Part shown: positions 19,468-32,670 of the stretch, piece by piece
How positions within the stretch are numbered: position 1 is the stretch's first letter
How the letters are laid out: each line of letters opens with the position of its first letter
Source: Nilaparvata lugens
Taxonomy: Eukaryota > Arthropoda > Insecta > Hemiptera > Delphacidae
Assembly (NCBI RefSeq): GCF_014356525.2
Contig: NC_052518.1
Coordinates: 98,219,932-98,283,931, forward strand
Direction of reading: 5' to 3'
Length of the DNA stretch: 64,000 nt
Translations under genes and position numbers: made by a program
Notes under the pieces: generated by a model
Told to the model about the DNA's origin: nothing
The model's database searches: none
Seen by the model: only the letters and a program-made list of their open reading frames with translations

Positions 19468-22400
19468 ATGTTGGACCTTCGCTAACAGCATTTAATAAAT
19501 GCGGATTCATGAACTGATGTTTTAGTTTTACTAATAAAAGTCGTTAGTGGTGCTTTTTCAAAAGAAGAACTTCAATAAAAATTGGTAGTGAATCTCTTGT
19601 TCAAAAATTGTCTGTTATAATATTTTATTACTTATTAATATGATATTTTTGTAATAGAAATGCCAAAGGTTAGTTTATGCTTTTAGAACTCGACTAATAA
19701 TTAAATTCTACTATTAACTAGTAAGTTATTCTAAGTTGAAAAGTTAGCGATCTTCCTATTAGGTAATTTCTGGAAACTATTATTTATCCTATCCAAATTA
19801 GGCTAAGCCTCGTTTATCAGTTATAAGTTGTTGGCGTCTCAATGCGTTTCAATTGATCATCAATTAATTTTCAACATAGAATTTTCTAGAGCTTCTATTT
19901 GAATGAATTCGAAACTTGAATGAAAATTTCAACTGCCATCACATAGTGTAGTATTTCCTGTCACATATTTTATGAGATAAAGTATATAATATACCTTCCA
20001 ATGCCAGTTTAGTAGAATTAAGTAGAATCACATTAGACGTACGAATAACGTGTAATAAAATTTAACCAGTGTTTGATTCAATAATAGAAATACAAAAAAA
20101 ATTTATTGATTTATAGCTGTTTTATCATGACTTGAATGGTATTATTTAGTTTTAATTTACTTTGTATAAATATAATTAGTCCAATTGATGAAATGATTGT
20201 AATGAAGTCATTGTAATACTTCCATTAACATAATTGCATATCTATCGAAGTTTTGCTATTTTTCCTATATTGAATTATTCAACAAGAATAACATACTTTA
20301 TTCGTAATATTTGAAATCCCATGTATCAATAATTTCCATATCTATATTCGTACACGTATAATCTTTTATATGATTCCATAATCGGATCTTCCATCTTCAA
20401 TTACATTTAATAATCTCATTTCAATATTTATTGGGGTTTCATACAAGTGCCCTTATTGGTGTTGAAAAACAAACTACTAATTCTAGAATTATTTTGGATT
20501 ATGGAAGCTTAATATGGGAAACTTAATATAATAACATGAAAGTGAGAGTAAATTACTGTAAAATGAGAAAAAATATAATTGAACGAAAATTTTGTTTTTC
20601 AAATGTACAAAATCAGTTATTTAATATGAATTGTTATTCATATCTCGATGTAACAGAAAATTAACCATTTTATAAAGCTTGAAATGCAAATTTTAAGTGA
20701 TATCGATGATGTGTTTTTAGATATGAATAGTGTTATTGATCAAGTGATATTCATAAAAAAGCATAAACTGGCCTTTTACTGTAGTTGATCCTTTCCTGTA
20801 CAAAGGCATCAGTGCATTTCAATACTTGACTCGTAAAAACCGTGTTTACAGTATATTATGTAGGACGCTGCGAGTATTTTTTATAGTTACGACTTTTTTG
20901 AACAGACATTTTTGATCCTTTGTAGCAAATGTGAAGTTTTATGAAACAAGTCTGAAACAATAATTGAGCTGAACTTTCATGTTTAGGTATTTTCTAAGCT
21001 ATTATATGATTGTTCTGTAGAATAAGTATTCATTTGTACCTGTTGTTAGTTTTTACTTATAGAATTACACTCGGGAAGTGTCAATGCGTTTTGCTCCAAT
21101 GTGCGCTAGTGTGATTTCTAACAGTTTCTTAACAATTGATTCTAAATAAACCTATTCACTGTTATATAATACTCATCGATTGCTATTGATACAATGTTGA
21201 TTTATGGGATTCGGTTTTGCATTCATGCTTTATTATAGTAATTGTCCCTATCCTAAAAAGGATATTTATTTATACGAAAATGTGTGGAAGCAACAGATCG
21301 GTGAAACATATTGCTTCCATGACAAAAACGCAATCGAAAATAAGTTTAGAATTGAAAATAAAAATAAAAGATAACCAAAAATACAATACAATAAAATGAA
21401 TAGGACATACAAAGTTTATATTGATAAATTATACAATGCAAATAATTTGTTTGATAATACTAATAATGTTTTCAGGAAAATGAGACGGAAGATATAAAAG
21501 TTGTACATAAATAAATTAAATTCAACCATATGAAGAAGAACAAAATTAGAACCAACAATTTAAATTTCAATTAACAATTGGGAAACATATTATTGATGTT
21601 TGTCTAAAACATATTTGCCTCATGTTGGGTTAGCTGCATAAATTGTTGAAGAGTTGGAAATTTGAAAATTGCTTCCCAAATGGTCAGGAATTCCTCTTTC
21701 ATTGTATGTATGGAAAACCTGAATCAATTAGCTGAGGCTAAAAGTATTGAAACTTATACATTTAACAGAAACTGCAACTTTGTAATGTATGAAAATTTAT
21801 GTAATGTATGTAGTGTACTACACTTTGTAGTATGCAAATCGATTCTGGATAGTATAATTCTATCTGTGCAAATAAGGTTTTGATTTCTGGGTATTGACTT
21901 CCACTTGAAGCCTTCAACGGTTTTGTGTGTCCATTGTTAGCCGATCACTACATTAAAATGTAATACTAGTTTATTAATTAACAAAGACACAAATCGTAAT
22001 ATCATCAAATAATATATGATCGGGAGAAGATAACACGATAAACACAAAACTGTCTCTCTTTCAAATTTTTATTATGACAATGAACAATATTTTACAATAA
22101 TATATAATTATCATAATAAATCATACCTAACTATCTAATGAAAAGATAGCTGCTAAGTTGAACATTTACTTATAGGCAATTAATAATGATATCTCATATG
22201 CTAAATTTATCAATAGAAAACATTATTCAAACATTTTCATTGCATTCTAGCCAGAAATAGGATATTATGAATATCTGAGAGATCAATAACTTTATTAGTA
22301 TTAGGTTTTCATACTTACTTTGTTTTTGTCAGTTACAGAATGATCAGGATTTATAATGGTTAATGGCCTTCTGTCAAGGTTTATAATATTATTGTACTTA

Positions 22401-23600
22401 TTATGTCACAATAAATAAGTCGAGTTAATTCATATTTGAACAAATTATTTGATATTTCAATAATGAAAATTGATACTTGTTATTAGTGTATTGGTTATCA
22501 CTTGCTTTAATATATTATGGTGTTTTGCTTTATTACAAATTTCAAGTACAGTATTCTTTATTTAATCACACTGAAGCTGCTCTTAGGCGAGTACTTAATT
22601 CATTCGGCTTCTTAACGAGATGGAGACGTTATTATAATTCAGTATGAATTGATACTGTTTAGTTTAATAAAATGCTTTGCAATGAAATCCCGTTTAGAAA
22701 TAAAATGATTCTTCATCACATTTTTATTTAAATTTTCTATTAAATTGTTGAATGGTTTGGTTTCAACAAACTAACTTTGAAATATAAAACATTGATTAGC
22801 ATTCCTGGAATTGGATAATTTTATCCCAACATGTATGCCTCAACGTGGGAAAAGGTCATACTTATTCATTTTATTATTTCAGTATAGCCTTGTGTTGATC
22901 ACTCAATCGCAATTTATTTTAGAAAGTTTATTTTCAAAAGAAATATATTGTACTTCAATGAATTCTCCACTCTCGAACTAATTCTACGATATTGATCAAT
23001 TATCTAATTGAACTGTGATCAAAATTAATGTTTCAAATTTTATCATTTAAAAACAGCAATATTGTGTAGCCTTATTAGAGATTACGTCATCTACAGATTT
23101 TTGGAACGTGAACTGTTTGATAGTACAAGGTTTTTATAAATAGTTATTGAGTTTTGCTATTGAATTGAAATAATTTATGAGCTATAATAGTATTATACTG
23201 GTCAATATTGTGTATCTTATGAAAAATGAATCATAATAATATTCGTAGACTGATAAATGTGTTTTTATGTTGAAGATATTGGTAAAATAATGGTGGTAGT
23301 GTGCTTGATTTATCGATCATGCTACTGGTTACTTGTATTACACCAAGCAATTTTGTACAGAATCGAGAAAATGAAACTGAAAATAATCAATCATTAACTC
23401 GTGTTTTCTGGAATATTTTATGGAGTTGATCGATGTTTGGGATCTAATTTTTCTTTGAATCTATTTTATGAAATTCAATGTACAATGATATTATTAGTTA
23501 CAATATTTTCAAATGTAACAGAAACTTTGAGCATTATTGATAAAGAATCTTTATTTCTATCTATGTGTTTGATTTAATTGAACCAACTGGCGTAATAACA
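19468..23600 (+). other. Candidate ZIP 3' UTR exon, then AT-rich DNA without a gene
   Basis: GACTGTTGTTTCAG/ATGTTGGACC at 19454-19477 is a good acceptor that could pair with the post-stop donor at 16874/16875. AATAAA-type signals follow soon (about 19491) and recur downstream, for example near 21147. The remainder to 23.6 kb is strongly AT-rich, with no coding frame of conserved appearance and few recognisable repeats. It may be a long 3' UTR or intergenic. Confidence 0.4.
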
Positions 23601-23847
23601 GAATTCCCAAACCAATTTTTTGCCACCCCAAATAATAATAATAATATAATAATAATAGTTTATTTTTGTCAAAGAACAATTAGAAAATTGCATTAGACAA
23701 TGTCAGAGAATTTAAAAGAAACAATACATTAATAATTTGGGTGGAGACCCACTCAATACAAATTTATACCATCTAGGTAACTCATAAATAACAAATATAA
23801 TCTTATACACATACTAGTATAATATACAGTATTTTATAAGACAAACA

Positions 23848-26838
23848 TTAATTGAAGGAGTTTTCATAAAATTCAGTCAAACTATAAAATGGGTTGTCAC
23901 TTAGGAATTTGTTTATTGCCTTTCTGAAACTAGGATGAGGTAGATCTCTGACATATGATGGCAAATGATTGAAAAGTCTTATTCCCACATTAAAATGGCT
24001 TCTCAAAGTCCTTGATAGCCTTACTTGAGGAATATGTAAATTTCTATAGCTACTAGTATTATGATTGTGCACATTAATATTACAATCAAGGTTTCTTTCC
24101 TTCAATTTTATATACAAAAGCAACGTATATATATATATATATATATAATATATATATATATATAATATATAAATTAAAACAGGAGACACGATATAAATAG
24201 ATTGAAAACACTTAAAAACTTACATTAGAAATGGGGGAAATTTTCGGAGACTGTGTCTCCTTTCTCAACCGAGAAGACTGCAGCCTTGCAGTCTTCTGTT
24301 ATGTGCTATATATATAAACAAATGACAGTCATGACTCTAGTTCTGACAAATAGCGGTTTGCAGTGAGCTCTCACATTTGAGTTAGTTACTATTCTTATCG
24401 CTTTTTTTTGCAGAACCAAAACTTCAGACACCCGTGAACAATTTCCCCACAGAATAACACTGTAACTCAAGTGGGAATGAAACAAAGCATAATACATATT
24501 TAAAACATAGTTGAATGGAACATGATATTTTAAGAGTCTTCAACAAATATATAGACATTGATAACTTGCTGCACAGTAAATCAATATGATCACTCCAAGT
24601 CAGATGGTAATCTATTTGTACTTTTAATTATTTGATTTTTTTACAAAATTGTTTGACAATTCATGTCTATTATTCAATGTGAATATTGCATTTTGCGTCT
24701 TGGATTCATTGAGGAGGAAACCATTTGCTTTGAACCATGAATTAGCCTTGTCTATTGTTTGATTAGCAACTCTGTTGAGATTTTGATAATCTCTGTCAAT
24801 AGTAAGGAAAGACGTGTCATCAGCATACATTATGGTTTAGAAGATGTTAAACACTTGGGTAGATCATTTATCATTACAAGGAACAACAGTGGTCCCAGAA
24901 CAGAACCTTGTGGTACTCCAAATTTAAGATAAGAAATGGCAGATAGTTTTCCATTGACATCAACTATTTGTGATCTATTCTCCAGATATGACCTAAAAAA
25001 ATCTAGACACAAACCACGTACTCCAAAGTGACTCAACTTGTGAAGGAGTATTGGAGTGATCAACACAATCGAAAGCCTTGCTCAAGTCACAGGCAGTCAT
25101 CTGAGCAAGGCATTTATTCTCGAAAGCTTCTATTATTTGATCGATAATTGTAAGAACTGCCCCTGTTGTGCTTTTACCCACCCTATAACCAAATTGGGAG
25201 TCACTTATAAGATTATAACGACCGAAGTAGGTACATATCTGAAGCTTTACAACATGCTCTAAAATTTTTCCGAAAATTGGAACTATGGAGATAGGCCTAT
25301 AATTTTTTGGTGTAAGTCTGTCTCCATTTTTTTAAACAAAGGTACAAGTCTCGAAATTTTGAGTTTTGTTGGAAAAACTCCTTGTTGTAGACACAAATTT
25401 ATACAGTGAGTCAATGGAACAATAATAGACTGGATTACACATTTCAAAACGTGGTTGGATAAATCGAAAATGTCCCTGCTTCTTGAGTTTTTCATATCTA
25501 TGACAATTTTATACATCAGCACATGACACTTGTGTCCATTTGAATCCTTCATGTGTGGACGGTAGATGCTCCATGAAATCTCTTGCAGTAACCTGCGGCT
25601 GCTCGATGCCATCTTTTGCTTCCTGGACGGATGATGTATAATACGTGCTGAAAAGATCTGGTGGAATCTCAATATTTGTGCGTTTTGATCCTCCACTCCT
25701 CACTTTGTTCACCAGAGTCCACGCAGCTTTTGATTTGTTATCCGACTCTTCGATACAGTTGGCATTAAAACAGAGCTTCGCTCTATTTATTTCCCGTTTA
25801 TAGATCTGTTTACTCCTTTTATAAGCCAGTTGCGCATCATCACTATGTCTTATAAGAAAAATGGAGCGGAAAGTCATCATTTTGTTTTTTCAATTCCGCC
25901 AGTTTCTGTGTATACCAGCCTGACTTAGCTACATTTCTCTTCATAGCGTTTAATCTCAAAGGCCTCTTGGGACATATTTCATCAAATATTCTGTAAAAGG
26001 CTTCAAAAAATTTATTGAATGTCAATTGAGCATCTTCTTCCCCATCCAGCATCTGCATCCAATTCACCAATATCAATCGCCGTTCCAACACTCTAATTCT
26101 CTCCATAGACAAATCTCTTCTTAAACTTTTAAAAACAGGCTCTTTTCTTCTTCTAAACTTTGTCTCAAATGTAACAGTAATTCCAGAGTGATCAGAAAAA
26201 TCAAAATCAAGTATTTCCATATCATAGTGCTGTTGATCCATTGTTGTGATGACATTATCTAAACATGCACTATCACGTGTTGGCAAGCTGTTAATGTAGT
26301 GCATATTGAATTCTGTCAGCAGGTTTTTAAAATTTTTCACACAGGATTGATCAGTTGTCACGTCAAAATGCGCATTAAAGTCTCCACCAATAAATATATC
26401 CCTTTTTAGTTTAAAAAGGTAGAATAGGAGCTGTTCTAACTTTTCTAAAAAAATGACCGGGTCCCCCGACGGTGATCTGTACAAGCTCACTACAATCACT
26501 CTCAATTCTTTAAGGTTAACTGCGGCTGCTTCAAATATCCGCTCTTCACATAACCAATCCAACTCAATCTCCTCATATGCTAGGCCTTGTTTCAGGTAAA
26601 CAGTCACGCCTCCTCTTATATGAGTTTTCATGCAATAGCTAGATGCTAGAACGTAGCCTTCAATTATCTCATACTTTAGCGCATCACTCCGCTGCCAGTG
26701 CTCACTAAAACACATAACGCTGAAATTTTGCTGGTCTGCCATTTGCGTAAGAATGTTCAATTCTCCAGACATACCCTGTAGATTCAGAAAACATACTTTC
26801 TTATGAGTGCTACTTTCACCACAAATTTCATCATTCAA
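23848..26838 (-). pseudogene. LINE ORF2 (APE endonuclease + reverse transcriptase), broken
   Basis: 25843-26838 encodes the endonuclease: KVCFLNLQGMSGELNIL, CFSEHWQRSD, VVSLYRSPSGDP, FIGGDFNAHFDV and DFDFSDHSGITV, i.e. the APE-type N, E, D-x-N and SDH motifs. RT blocks follow: LSKAFDCVDHS (24993-25181), FGVPQGSVLGPLLF (24830-25066), MYADDTSFL (24624-24830), then C-terminal SYSVILWGN and NHLPSYVRDLP. At least five frame changes and an insertion make it non-functional. Confidence 0.88.
24120..24305. mobile_element. MITE-like insertion with (TA)n inside the LINE
   Basis: Interrupts LINE coding sequence between ...VICLYI and the C-terminal block. It has (TA)n tracts at both edges, an inner inverted pair GGAGACAC / GTGTCTCC and a perfect short palindrome AAGACTGCA...TGCAGTCTT near its right end. 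No coding capacity. Confidence 0.55.
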
Positions 26839-26884
26839 ATCAATTCTGTCCGGGCAGTTCCATTCAGTCCGGTCATCTATACTA

Positions 26885-27130
26885 AAAAAGAACCATGAAG
26901 CGGAATTGGCGGCGATACTTCAGAACTTGTAATATGGGGTTGTCACACACTGAATAATTTTATCACATACATACTTTTTACCATATCCATTCAGGTGCAT
27001 GCCATGCGATGTATGGAATCTTTCCTATGTTGCTTATGTCTATGAAATTACAATTTGAGAAAAGTTGACAAATATTCCTCATTGCTCTATTAGTTTCTGT
27101 TATCAACTCGTTCACACAGGACCACTTCAC
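26885..27130 (-). pseudogene. LINE ORF1 C-terminal remnant
   Basis: The minus strand reads CVNELITETNRAMRNICQLF and NFIDISNIGKIPYIAWHAPE in one frame, then a GMHLN-type continuation in another. A region ending in H-G-x-H-L-N-x-x-G-K is typical of the esterase-like ORF1 of CR1-group LINEs. Short, frameshifted and 5' truncated. Confidence 0.5.
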
Positions 27131-27227
27131 CAAAAATCTTGATAATAGGCTATCAAATAACTTGGTAATAATCAGGAAGTATTGATATCAGTTATTTGAA
27201 AAAAACTTGGTGTGGTACTCTTACACA

Positions 27228-27868
27228 ACTTTCCTTGCTCATTGAACTGTAAGCCTCATTCTTAAACGAGAATAATTTAGGGGAATAACATAATGACGAT
27301 TGGCGGCTATATAGCTACTACGATAGCGGCTATATTTGAAACTACGATCATATTATTGTATATAATTGTTTACAGAGTACATTTTCCTTTGTGTAAATTA
27401 TTGTGAAATTCGATGATTTTTAAAAGCCGTCAAAACAGCTATTCTACAGATGAAGTATCCCGACTATGTGTTCTTTTGAATAAACTGCTCTACCTACCTA
27501 TATACCTCATGCACGAGAAGGAGGTTACAAAGCTATCCAGGGTATAAATTTGAAGAAAATCGATAGAGTCGTTTTTGAGAAAACCGTGAAAAACATGGTT
27601 TTTTAGTCTATCCGACATCTTGAATTGAATTTCTTGTTGTCGGATCCTCTTGGGATAAGGTCCTTATAAGTTTAAATTTCAAGTTAATCGGTTAAAATTA
27701 GGAATGGAGTTATCGTGTTCACAGACATACAAACACACAGACCAACACCCAAAAATCATGTTTTTGGACTCAGGGGACCTTGAAACGTATAGAAAACTTG
27801 AAATTAGGGTACTTTATTATTTTTAAAAGCAATACTTTCCTTACCTATGGTAATAGGGCAAGGAAAGT
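27228..27868. mobile_element. TTTCCTTG-ended repeat element, copy 2 (uninterrupted)
   Basis: Starts ACTTTCCTTGCTCATTGAAC and ends GGGCAAGGAAAGT, 641 bp. It matches copy 1 (8319-10637) in reverse orientation, lacks the inserted LINE and has about one internal tandem unit instead of five. Homology to copy 1 continues about 20 bp beyond its left end (GTGTGGTAC...ACACAACT), so the true terminus may be slightly outside. Confidence 0.85.
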
Positions 27869-27953
27869 AACAAGTGAAAAAATTAATACACAGTTTATAA
27901 TCTTGACTTTTTATTAATCTTGTCTTGTCTCAGAAACATCTCAATATAAGTTA

Positions 27954-28262
27954 ATGCACACAATAATAGCTTTCATTTTAAAAAAATCGACAGTGGAACA
28001 GTTCAGAAATGTAACGAAAATCAAAGAAAGAGCAGACCTTTTTGTCAAGTCATCTTTGAAAACTGTATTTCCTCAGATTTTTGAACTGTACCGGTTGTAT
28101 TTTACAATCCCAATGAACACAGCTTCCTGTGAAAGATCGTTTTCATATCTTCTTTGTTTAAAAACTTACACTAGAAACACAATTGACCAAGAAAGGTTGT
28201 CATCATTGGCCCTTCTGGCAATTGAAAGGGATATTGACATCGATATTCCCAAAATAATTTAG
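27954..28262 (+). pseudogene. hAT transposase C-terminal dimerisation domain fragment
   Basis: A 102-codon open frame containing FELYRLYFTIPMNTASCERS, SYLLCLKTYTRNTIDQERL and LALLAIERDIDIDI. The P-x-(N/S)-x-ASCERSFS...LK-x-x-R-x-x-(M/I)-x-QERLS-x-LALL-x-IE pattern is the hAT C-terminal dimerisation region, as in ZMYM-like hAT proteins of insects. The RNase H catalytic core is absent, so this is a remnant or the last exon of a captured copy. Confidence 0.85.
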
Positions 28263-30044
28263 GTTTTCAACTCGAAAAGAAATAGAAGGCTTCTTTTTGT
28301 TTGAAAAATTATTATTATTTTAATAGAATTGGTTTTGAATAGAATGCTTCAAAAAGCATTGTTTATTTTAATATGATTTACACAACCCAGAATTTATACC
28401 CAACAATTTCACTATTTTTATGAAAGAATTCATAAAATTATGATAGAGTCTGAGACCTAAGATTGAAGATTGTATAGAAAAATTTATACGGTAATATTGA
28501 TCATTCTAACATTTGGACTCAATAAGTTGCACCAAAGTAATTTCAGGGACTTTCAATTCTCAGTACAAATTTTCCGAACTCAATAAATAATAAACAGACC
28601 AATAGGTATCAGAGTCGACCATTTTGTATATAGTGGCCTGTATGCCATCTCAATTATTAATGTTGTTTTTGTTTACACTTTATACAGAGCATTATTGTAC
28701 AAATCTTGAAATCTTTAGTCTTTCACTTCAGAAATTCTAATGTTTAAAGTTAGCTTGAAGAAGCGAGAGTCAAAAAACAATAAATGCAATCACTATAACA
28801 AAACTCAAGACGTAAAATTTATTGGAAACTTTACATTTTAAAGACATTTAACAGCCATTTAAAACAAATCATCAAATCAAATCAAGCTCCATAAAATATT
28901 AGGAAGAATTAAAATACAGTAGAAACAAACGCATTGAACCAATTAACAAGCAATTAAATATTCAGTTACCTACAAAAATATCGTTCAGTATAGTATCATA
29001 GCAACAATAACAAACAACAAACACAGAAAAAGAGCCATAGAGACATGGCTGAACTTGAATTATTTCCAATCTTTGACTTATATAATAATCAATTTCATAT
29101 TATAAATTACATTTTTCCTACAGTTACCTTGAAAAGTTACCATTCCTGCACTGATAACAGAACGCAAAGAATCACTTTTCCGCTCAAGTGCGCAAAGACA
29201 AAGTATTACTTTGCGTACTCTTAATACTTTGCATATTATCTTGCAGCCATCCCAATCAGCTGTTGACATTGTTGGCATGTAACTCATTAAATTATACATT
29301 TTGAATATTATTAATTATTCATTATTTCAAATAATATTTTTTTCATTCATAAATTGATTGGTTGACAAATTATTTAGAAATTTAGATTCACTCAAAATTA
29401 TTCAAATTATCTAATTAATTGGATTAATTTAATTTTAAATTTGAATAAATGATTATCAATTTTCAATTGGATTATCAAGTTTAAAATAAATTAAAGTTGT
29501 TATTAATAACAGCATTATACAGAGAAGCATTTGATGGATTTCAGTCATCATTTTACCCATAATCAACCACTTTTCATATTCAATGGTAGCCTAACTGTAA
29601 GAAAAATTTAATGTGAAATATGTACGCAAAGTTCCTCTGCTGCACTCAAGAAACCATTCAGCCCTCGCCTAAACGTGCGTAAACGTTTCTGTCGGTGCAG
29701 CAAACTGTCACTTTGCACAAATAATACTATTCTAACACTTCATACACTAAATTCAAGTTCATATATTACATCCCTGATTAATGAATCTTCCTTTTGCCGG
29801 TGTTTTTGCCTCACCTACTGTACTTATGCATGTGAGCATAAATTAAATCTTCATTTAATAACTATTATATATAATATCATGAATAAGAATATCATTTCGT
29901 TATTATATCTAAATAAATTAACATTTCCCTAATTTTTAGGTATGTATCTTAGTTTAAGTGCAGTAGCATATACTTATATTTATTCATTGTAAAGCTTTTT
30001 TAAAGCCTCTATCAAGCTTCCATGCTGTTTCTTTAATCTTTAAT
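28263..30044. other. No gene recognised; AT-rich
   Basis: No coding frame with a family signature, no terminal repeats and no clear tandem structure was found. Short open frames at 29078-29299 (minus) and 29675-29932 (plus) have low-complexity or unrecognised sequence. Confidence 0.45.
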
Positions 30045-30752
30045 CATACCAAAAGTCCCTACCCCCTGTGCTAAGGAGGTGGGGGTGGTTTGAAGGTATC
30101 ATTTTTTGGTTTCTCGCATAAAACTCAAAACCAATGTATCTTAAGGACTTGACAGTCATAACAAATTGAAGCTTACATAATTTCCTACAATATTCAGTTT
30201 ACAACTTTTTTATATCTCCTCTAACATTCGAGGTATCCGCTCTGGAAGGTGTGACATTTTTGAAAAACACGTTTACCACCAACTTTTTTCTATTTTTGCT
30301 CTTTTAACTTTTCAAGTTTAAACTTTAACTTTGATGAAAATTTCACCCCCTACATTGAAGCTGCTATAACAATAATGAAAACTTGGAGTAGTGAAATAAT
30401 ACATCATATCAAAGAGAATTCAACGCTCTGCAAACCTACGTTAAGCATCAGTTTTTATGATGCATTGTTGGAGAGTTATAAGACCTGGAAGAGTAAAACA
30501 TTGGGTTAAAACCTGTTATTTTATCAATTACACACCTTCAAGCGCTAATATCTCGGGAACTGTTGGGAATATTACAAAATTCCACAAAACAAAAAGTGTA
30601 GATAATTTATCAAGCTTCATTTTTGAATTATTTATGTCTGTTGAACGCTTTTTTCTCAAGATATGAGCGTGAAAGCAAAACGCTGAAAATGCAACTTTTA
30701 AACCACCCTCATCCCCTTAGCACATGAGTTAGGAATAGGGACTTTTGATATG
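30045..30752. mobile_element. CATACCAAAAGTCCCT-ended non-autonomous element
   Basis: Left CATACCAAAAGTCCCTACCC; right GGGACTTTTGATATG in inverse orientation. The subterminal GTGCTAAGGAGGTGGGGGTG pairs with CACCCTCATCCCCTTAGCAC. About 708 bp with no coding capacity. Related partial termini lie near 51142 and 61945-61986. Confidence 0.8.
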
Positions 30753-30796
30753 TTCTACTCCCAACTAGTGTCAACAAAGCTGCAAAGTCAAACATT

Positions 30797-31480
30797 TTGT
30801 TCAGAATATTACCTACAAATTCCTTTGTTAAAATTCACAATGCACTCACCTTGTATATTTTATATTTTAATTCGGTTATTGATGAAAAATTTTCAATTTT
30901 GACAGCTCAACTTAACTTGATTACTAGAAATTTTTCAATTCACCAAGCAGCATGTAATGATCCTCCTGTAATTCCTGATGAATCCATAAATTCTCATGCA
31001 AACTCTCCTGCTCCACCACCCATGCCTTTAGCTAATCAATGTCCACAACCTGAACAATCTCCAGTACCCCTCTCTTTTCCTGCTCCTCAGTCACAATGTA
31101 AACAACTCGATCAACCTACAGTTCAAAATTTCATTCTTCCTCCTATTCCCCTCCCACATTTCAGTGGTGAGCCTGGGAGTTGGATTGACTTTCGTTCCAT
31201 TTTTTCAAATTCGGTTGTTGACAATCCTGCACTCTCATCATACACAAAATTTTATTATTTGAAGCAGTCTCTTATTGGTGAGGCTCTCATCCAAATTCAA
31301 AATGCTGCTACTGGTAAAAATTATTTTGAACAGGCTTGGAGACTTCTTGGTGAACGATATGACAATTCTAGATTGCTTGCTGATTGTGAACTGTTGGAAT
31401 ATCTTTGGAACACCAATGAGAATGCATACTTCAGTCCAAGCCGATTGTTGCGCCGTGTCAGAAGAGTGAGTTCATACTGA
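30797..31480 (+). pseudogene. BEL/Pao-type Gag (DUF1759) fragment
   Basis: A 227-codon frame with a Pro-rich linker (SPAPPPMPLANQCPQPEQSP), then ILPPIPLPHFSGEPGSWIDF, TKFYYLKQSLIGEALIQIQN and YFEQAWRLLGERYDNSRLLA. The P-x-F-x-G-x-x-x-x-(W)-x-x-F...K-(F/L)-x-YL...L-x-GEA...Y-x-x-A(W)-x-x-L-x-x-R(Y) pattern is the DUF1759 Gag region of BEL/Pao elements. No protease, RT or LTRs are nearby. The first listed residue may not be an ATG start. A stranded fragment. Confidence 0.85.
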
Positions 31481-32567
31481 TGTATTCTAGTCTAGTATAA
31501 AATTCCACTTTAAAAATAATATAGTTGAATAGTTTGGATGTATGGAATCTCATATGACTAATTAACTGGTCAAGTTGAATTAACATCAATTCATAAAATT
31601 TTGCTCATTGTGTCTAATTTTATTGCTAGTCTTTGATGAAATAATATTGATATTATTTTCAATTCAGTGATGTTGGTTCAAGAATATCTTAACTGCATTT
31701 CTAATAGATAATTTCATGGAATTCAAGGGGACGAATCTATTTTTTTTATTGTGAGCTGTTAAAACGGTTAATCTATCAAAAACTTCACTGTATTGTGAGC
31801 TATCATGTATAAGTGTATAAGCCAGTATAGATTGTAATTTGCAAAAGAAAAATGAATGAATCAATCAATGAAACGCATGGATTATAGTTAATCTGTTATT
31901 TCATTGCCCAAGCACAAGTTATTGGACATCATCCAGCAAAAATTCAGTGAAGCGAAATTCAATGAACAGTATTTTTGTCTTTGAACAATCTTTGTCATCG
32001 ACAGAAAGATTGTTTATTTTATTTGTTGTCAATATTAGCGTAGCTTCTCTTTGTTTCTAATAACAAACGTGTCGCCTGTGCGACAGATAAAAATATGTAC
32101 TTGAAATGGCTTTCATGTTTGGCATTGACTGAGTTTATATTAATACCCAAAATTTAGCTTTTGGGGCAGAGCTCGTTCGTTAGGACTGTGAGTAAAGTCC
32201 GGCTGATCCAGTGAAGAAGGCTAAATTTCGTTTCGTTTTATAATAAAGTTATTCTGTCACAGATCGGGCAGTTTAAAAATAATTGTATTATCAAGGGAGA
32301 CGAGTTCTGAGCCTATTCATTGGTTCAGTTAATTTTTTTTTTTTAAATACTAACTGTAAAGTCTCGATTAAACCAGTGGATGCCAAAGGTGGAAGCCATA
32401 TTCAAAAGGTAGGTGACTACTGGATAAGATCATTGTTCTTAATTTTCATAGCCACAAAGATTGAATCATCGTAAGCTCCAGCGAGTTGTTTTCTCTATTA
32501 TTCAACAATAATTAGATTTGTTCAATCAATATCCAAAATAATTGAATTTTCCTTTATAATTGACTAG
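31481..32567. other. No gene recognised; presumed USP intron or upstream DNA
   Basis: AT-rich with no recognised coding exon. The conserved USP Cys box (NLGNTCYMN-like) expected upstream of the exon at 32568 was searched for by eye and not found here. Confidence 0.4.
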
Positions 32568-32670
32568 GTAAATCCGACATTCCAAGTTGGCAACCAGCAA
32601 GACACTGCTGAGTTTTTGACGATCTTGCTCAACCTATTACACCAGGAGCTGAAAACTTTAGTGCCCCAAG
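32568..32670 (+). CDS. USP20/33-like ubiquitin hydrolase, catalytic-core exon
   Basis: 103-nt exon between TTGACTAG and CAAG/GTAAGT. It reads VNPTFQVGNQQDTAEFLTIL then LNLLHQELKTLVPQ, ending in phase 1. The (Q)QQD(T/S)xEF motif followed by a helix with LHEELK-like residues is box 2 of USP cysteine proteases, and the form here is closest to USP20/USP33 (VDU) as I know that family. The exon with the catalytic Cys is not seen. Confidence 0.85.

Larger units (their letters stand above)
23622..27130 (-). mobile_element. Decayed LINE (ORF1 tail + ORF2), minus strand
   Basis: The 3' end (plus-strand left) is an AAT-type microsatellite tail at 23622-23660. Reading leftward from 27130: an ORF1 remnant, an APE endonuclease, RT and the C-terminal region, all in order but spread over several frames. 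The element is 5' truncated near 27130. A MITE-like insertion with a TA repeat interrupts the C-terminal region (24120-24305). It resembles CR1/Jockey-group LINEs. Confidence 0.85.

Noticed and set aside
24128..24175. (TA)n tract as a promoter or origin signal
   Set aside because: It lies inside a decayed LINE at the edge of an insertion; simple microsatellite is sufficient explanation.
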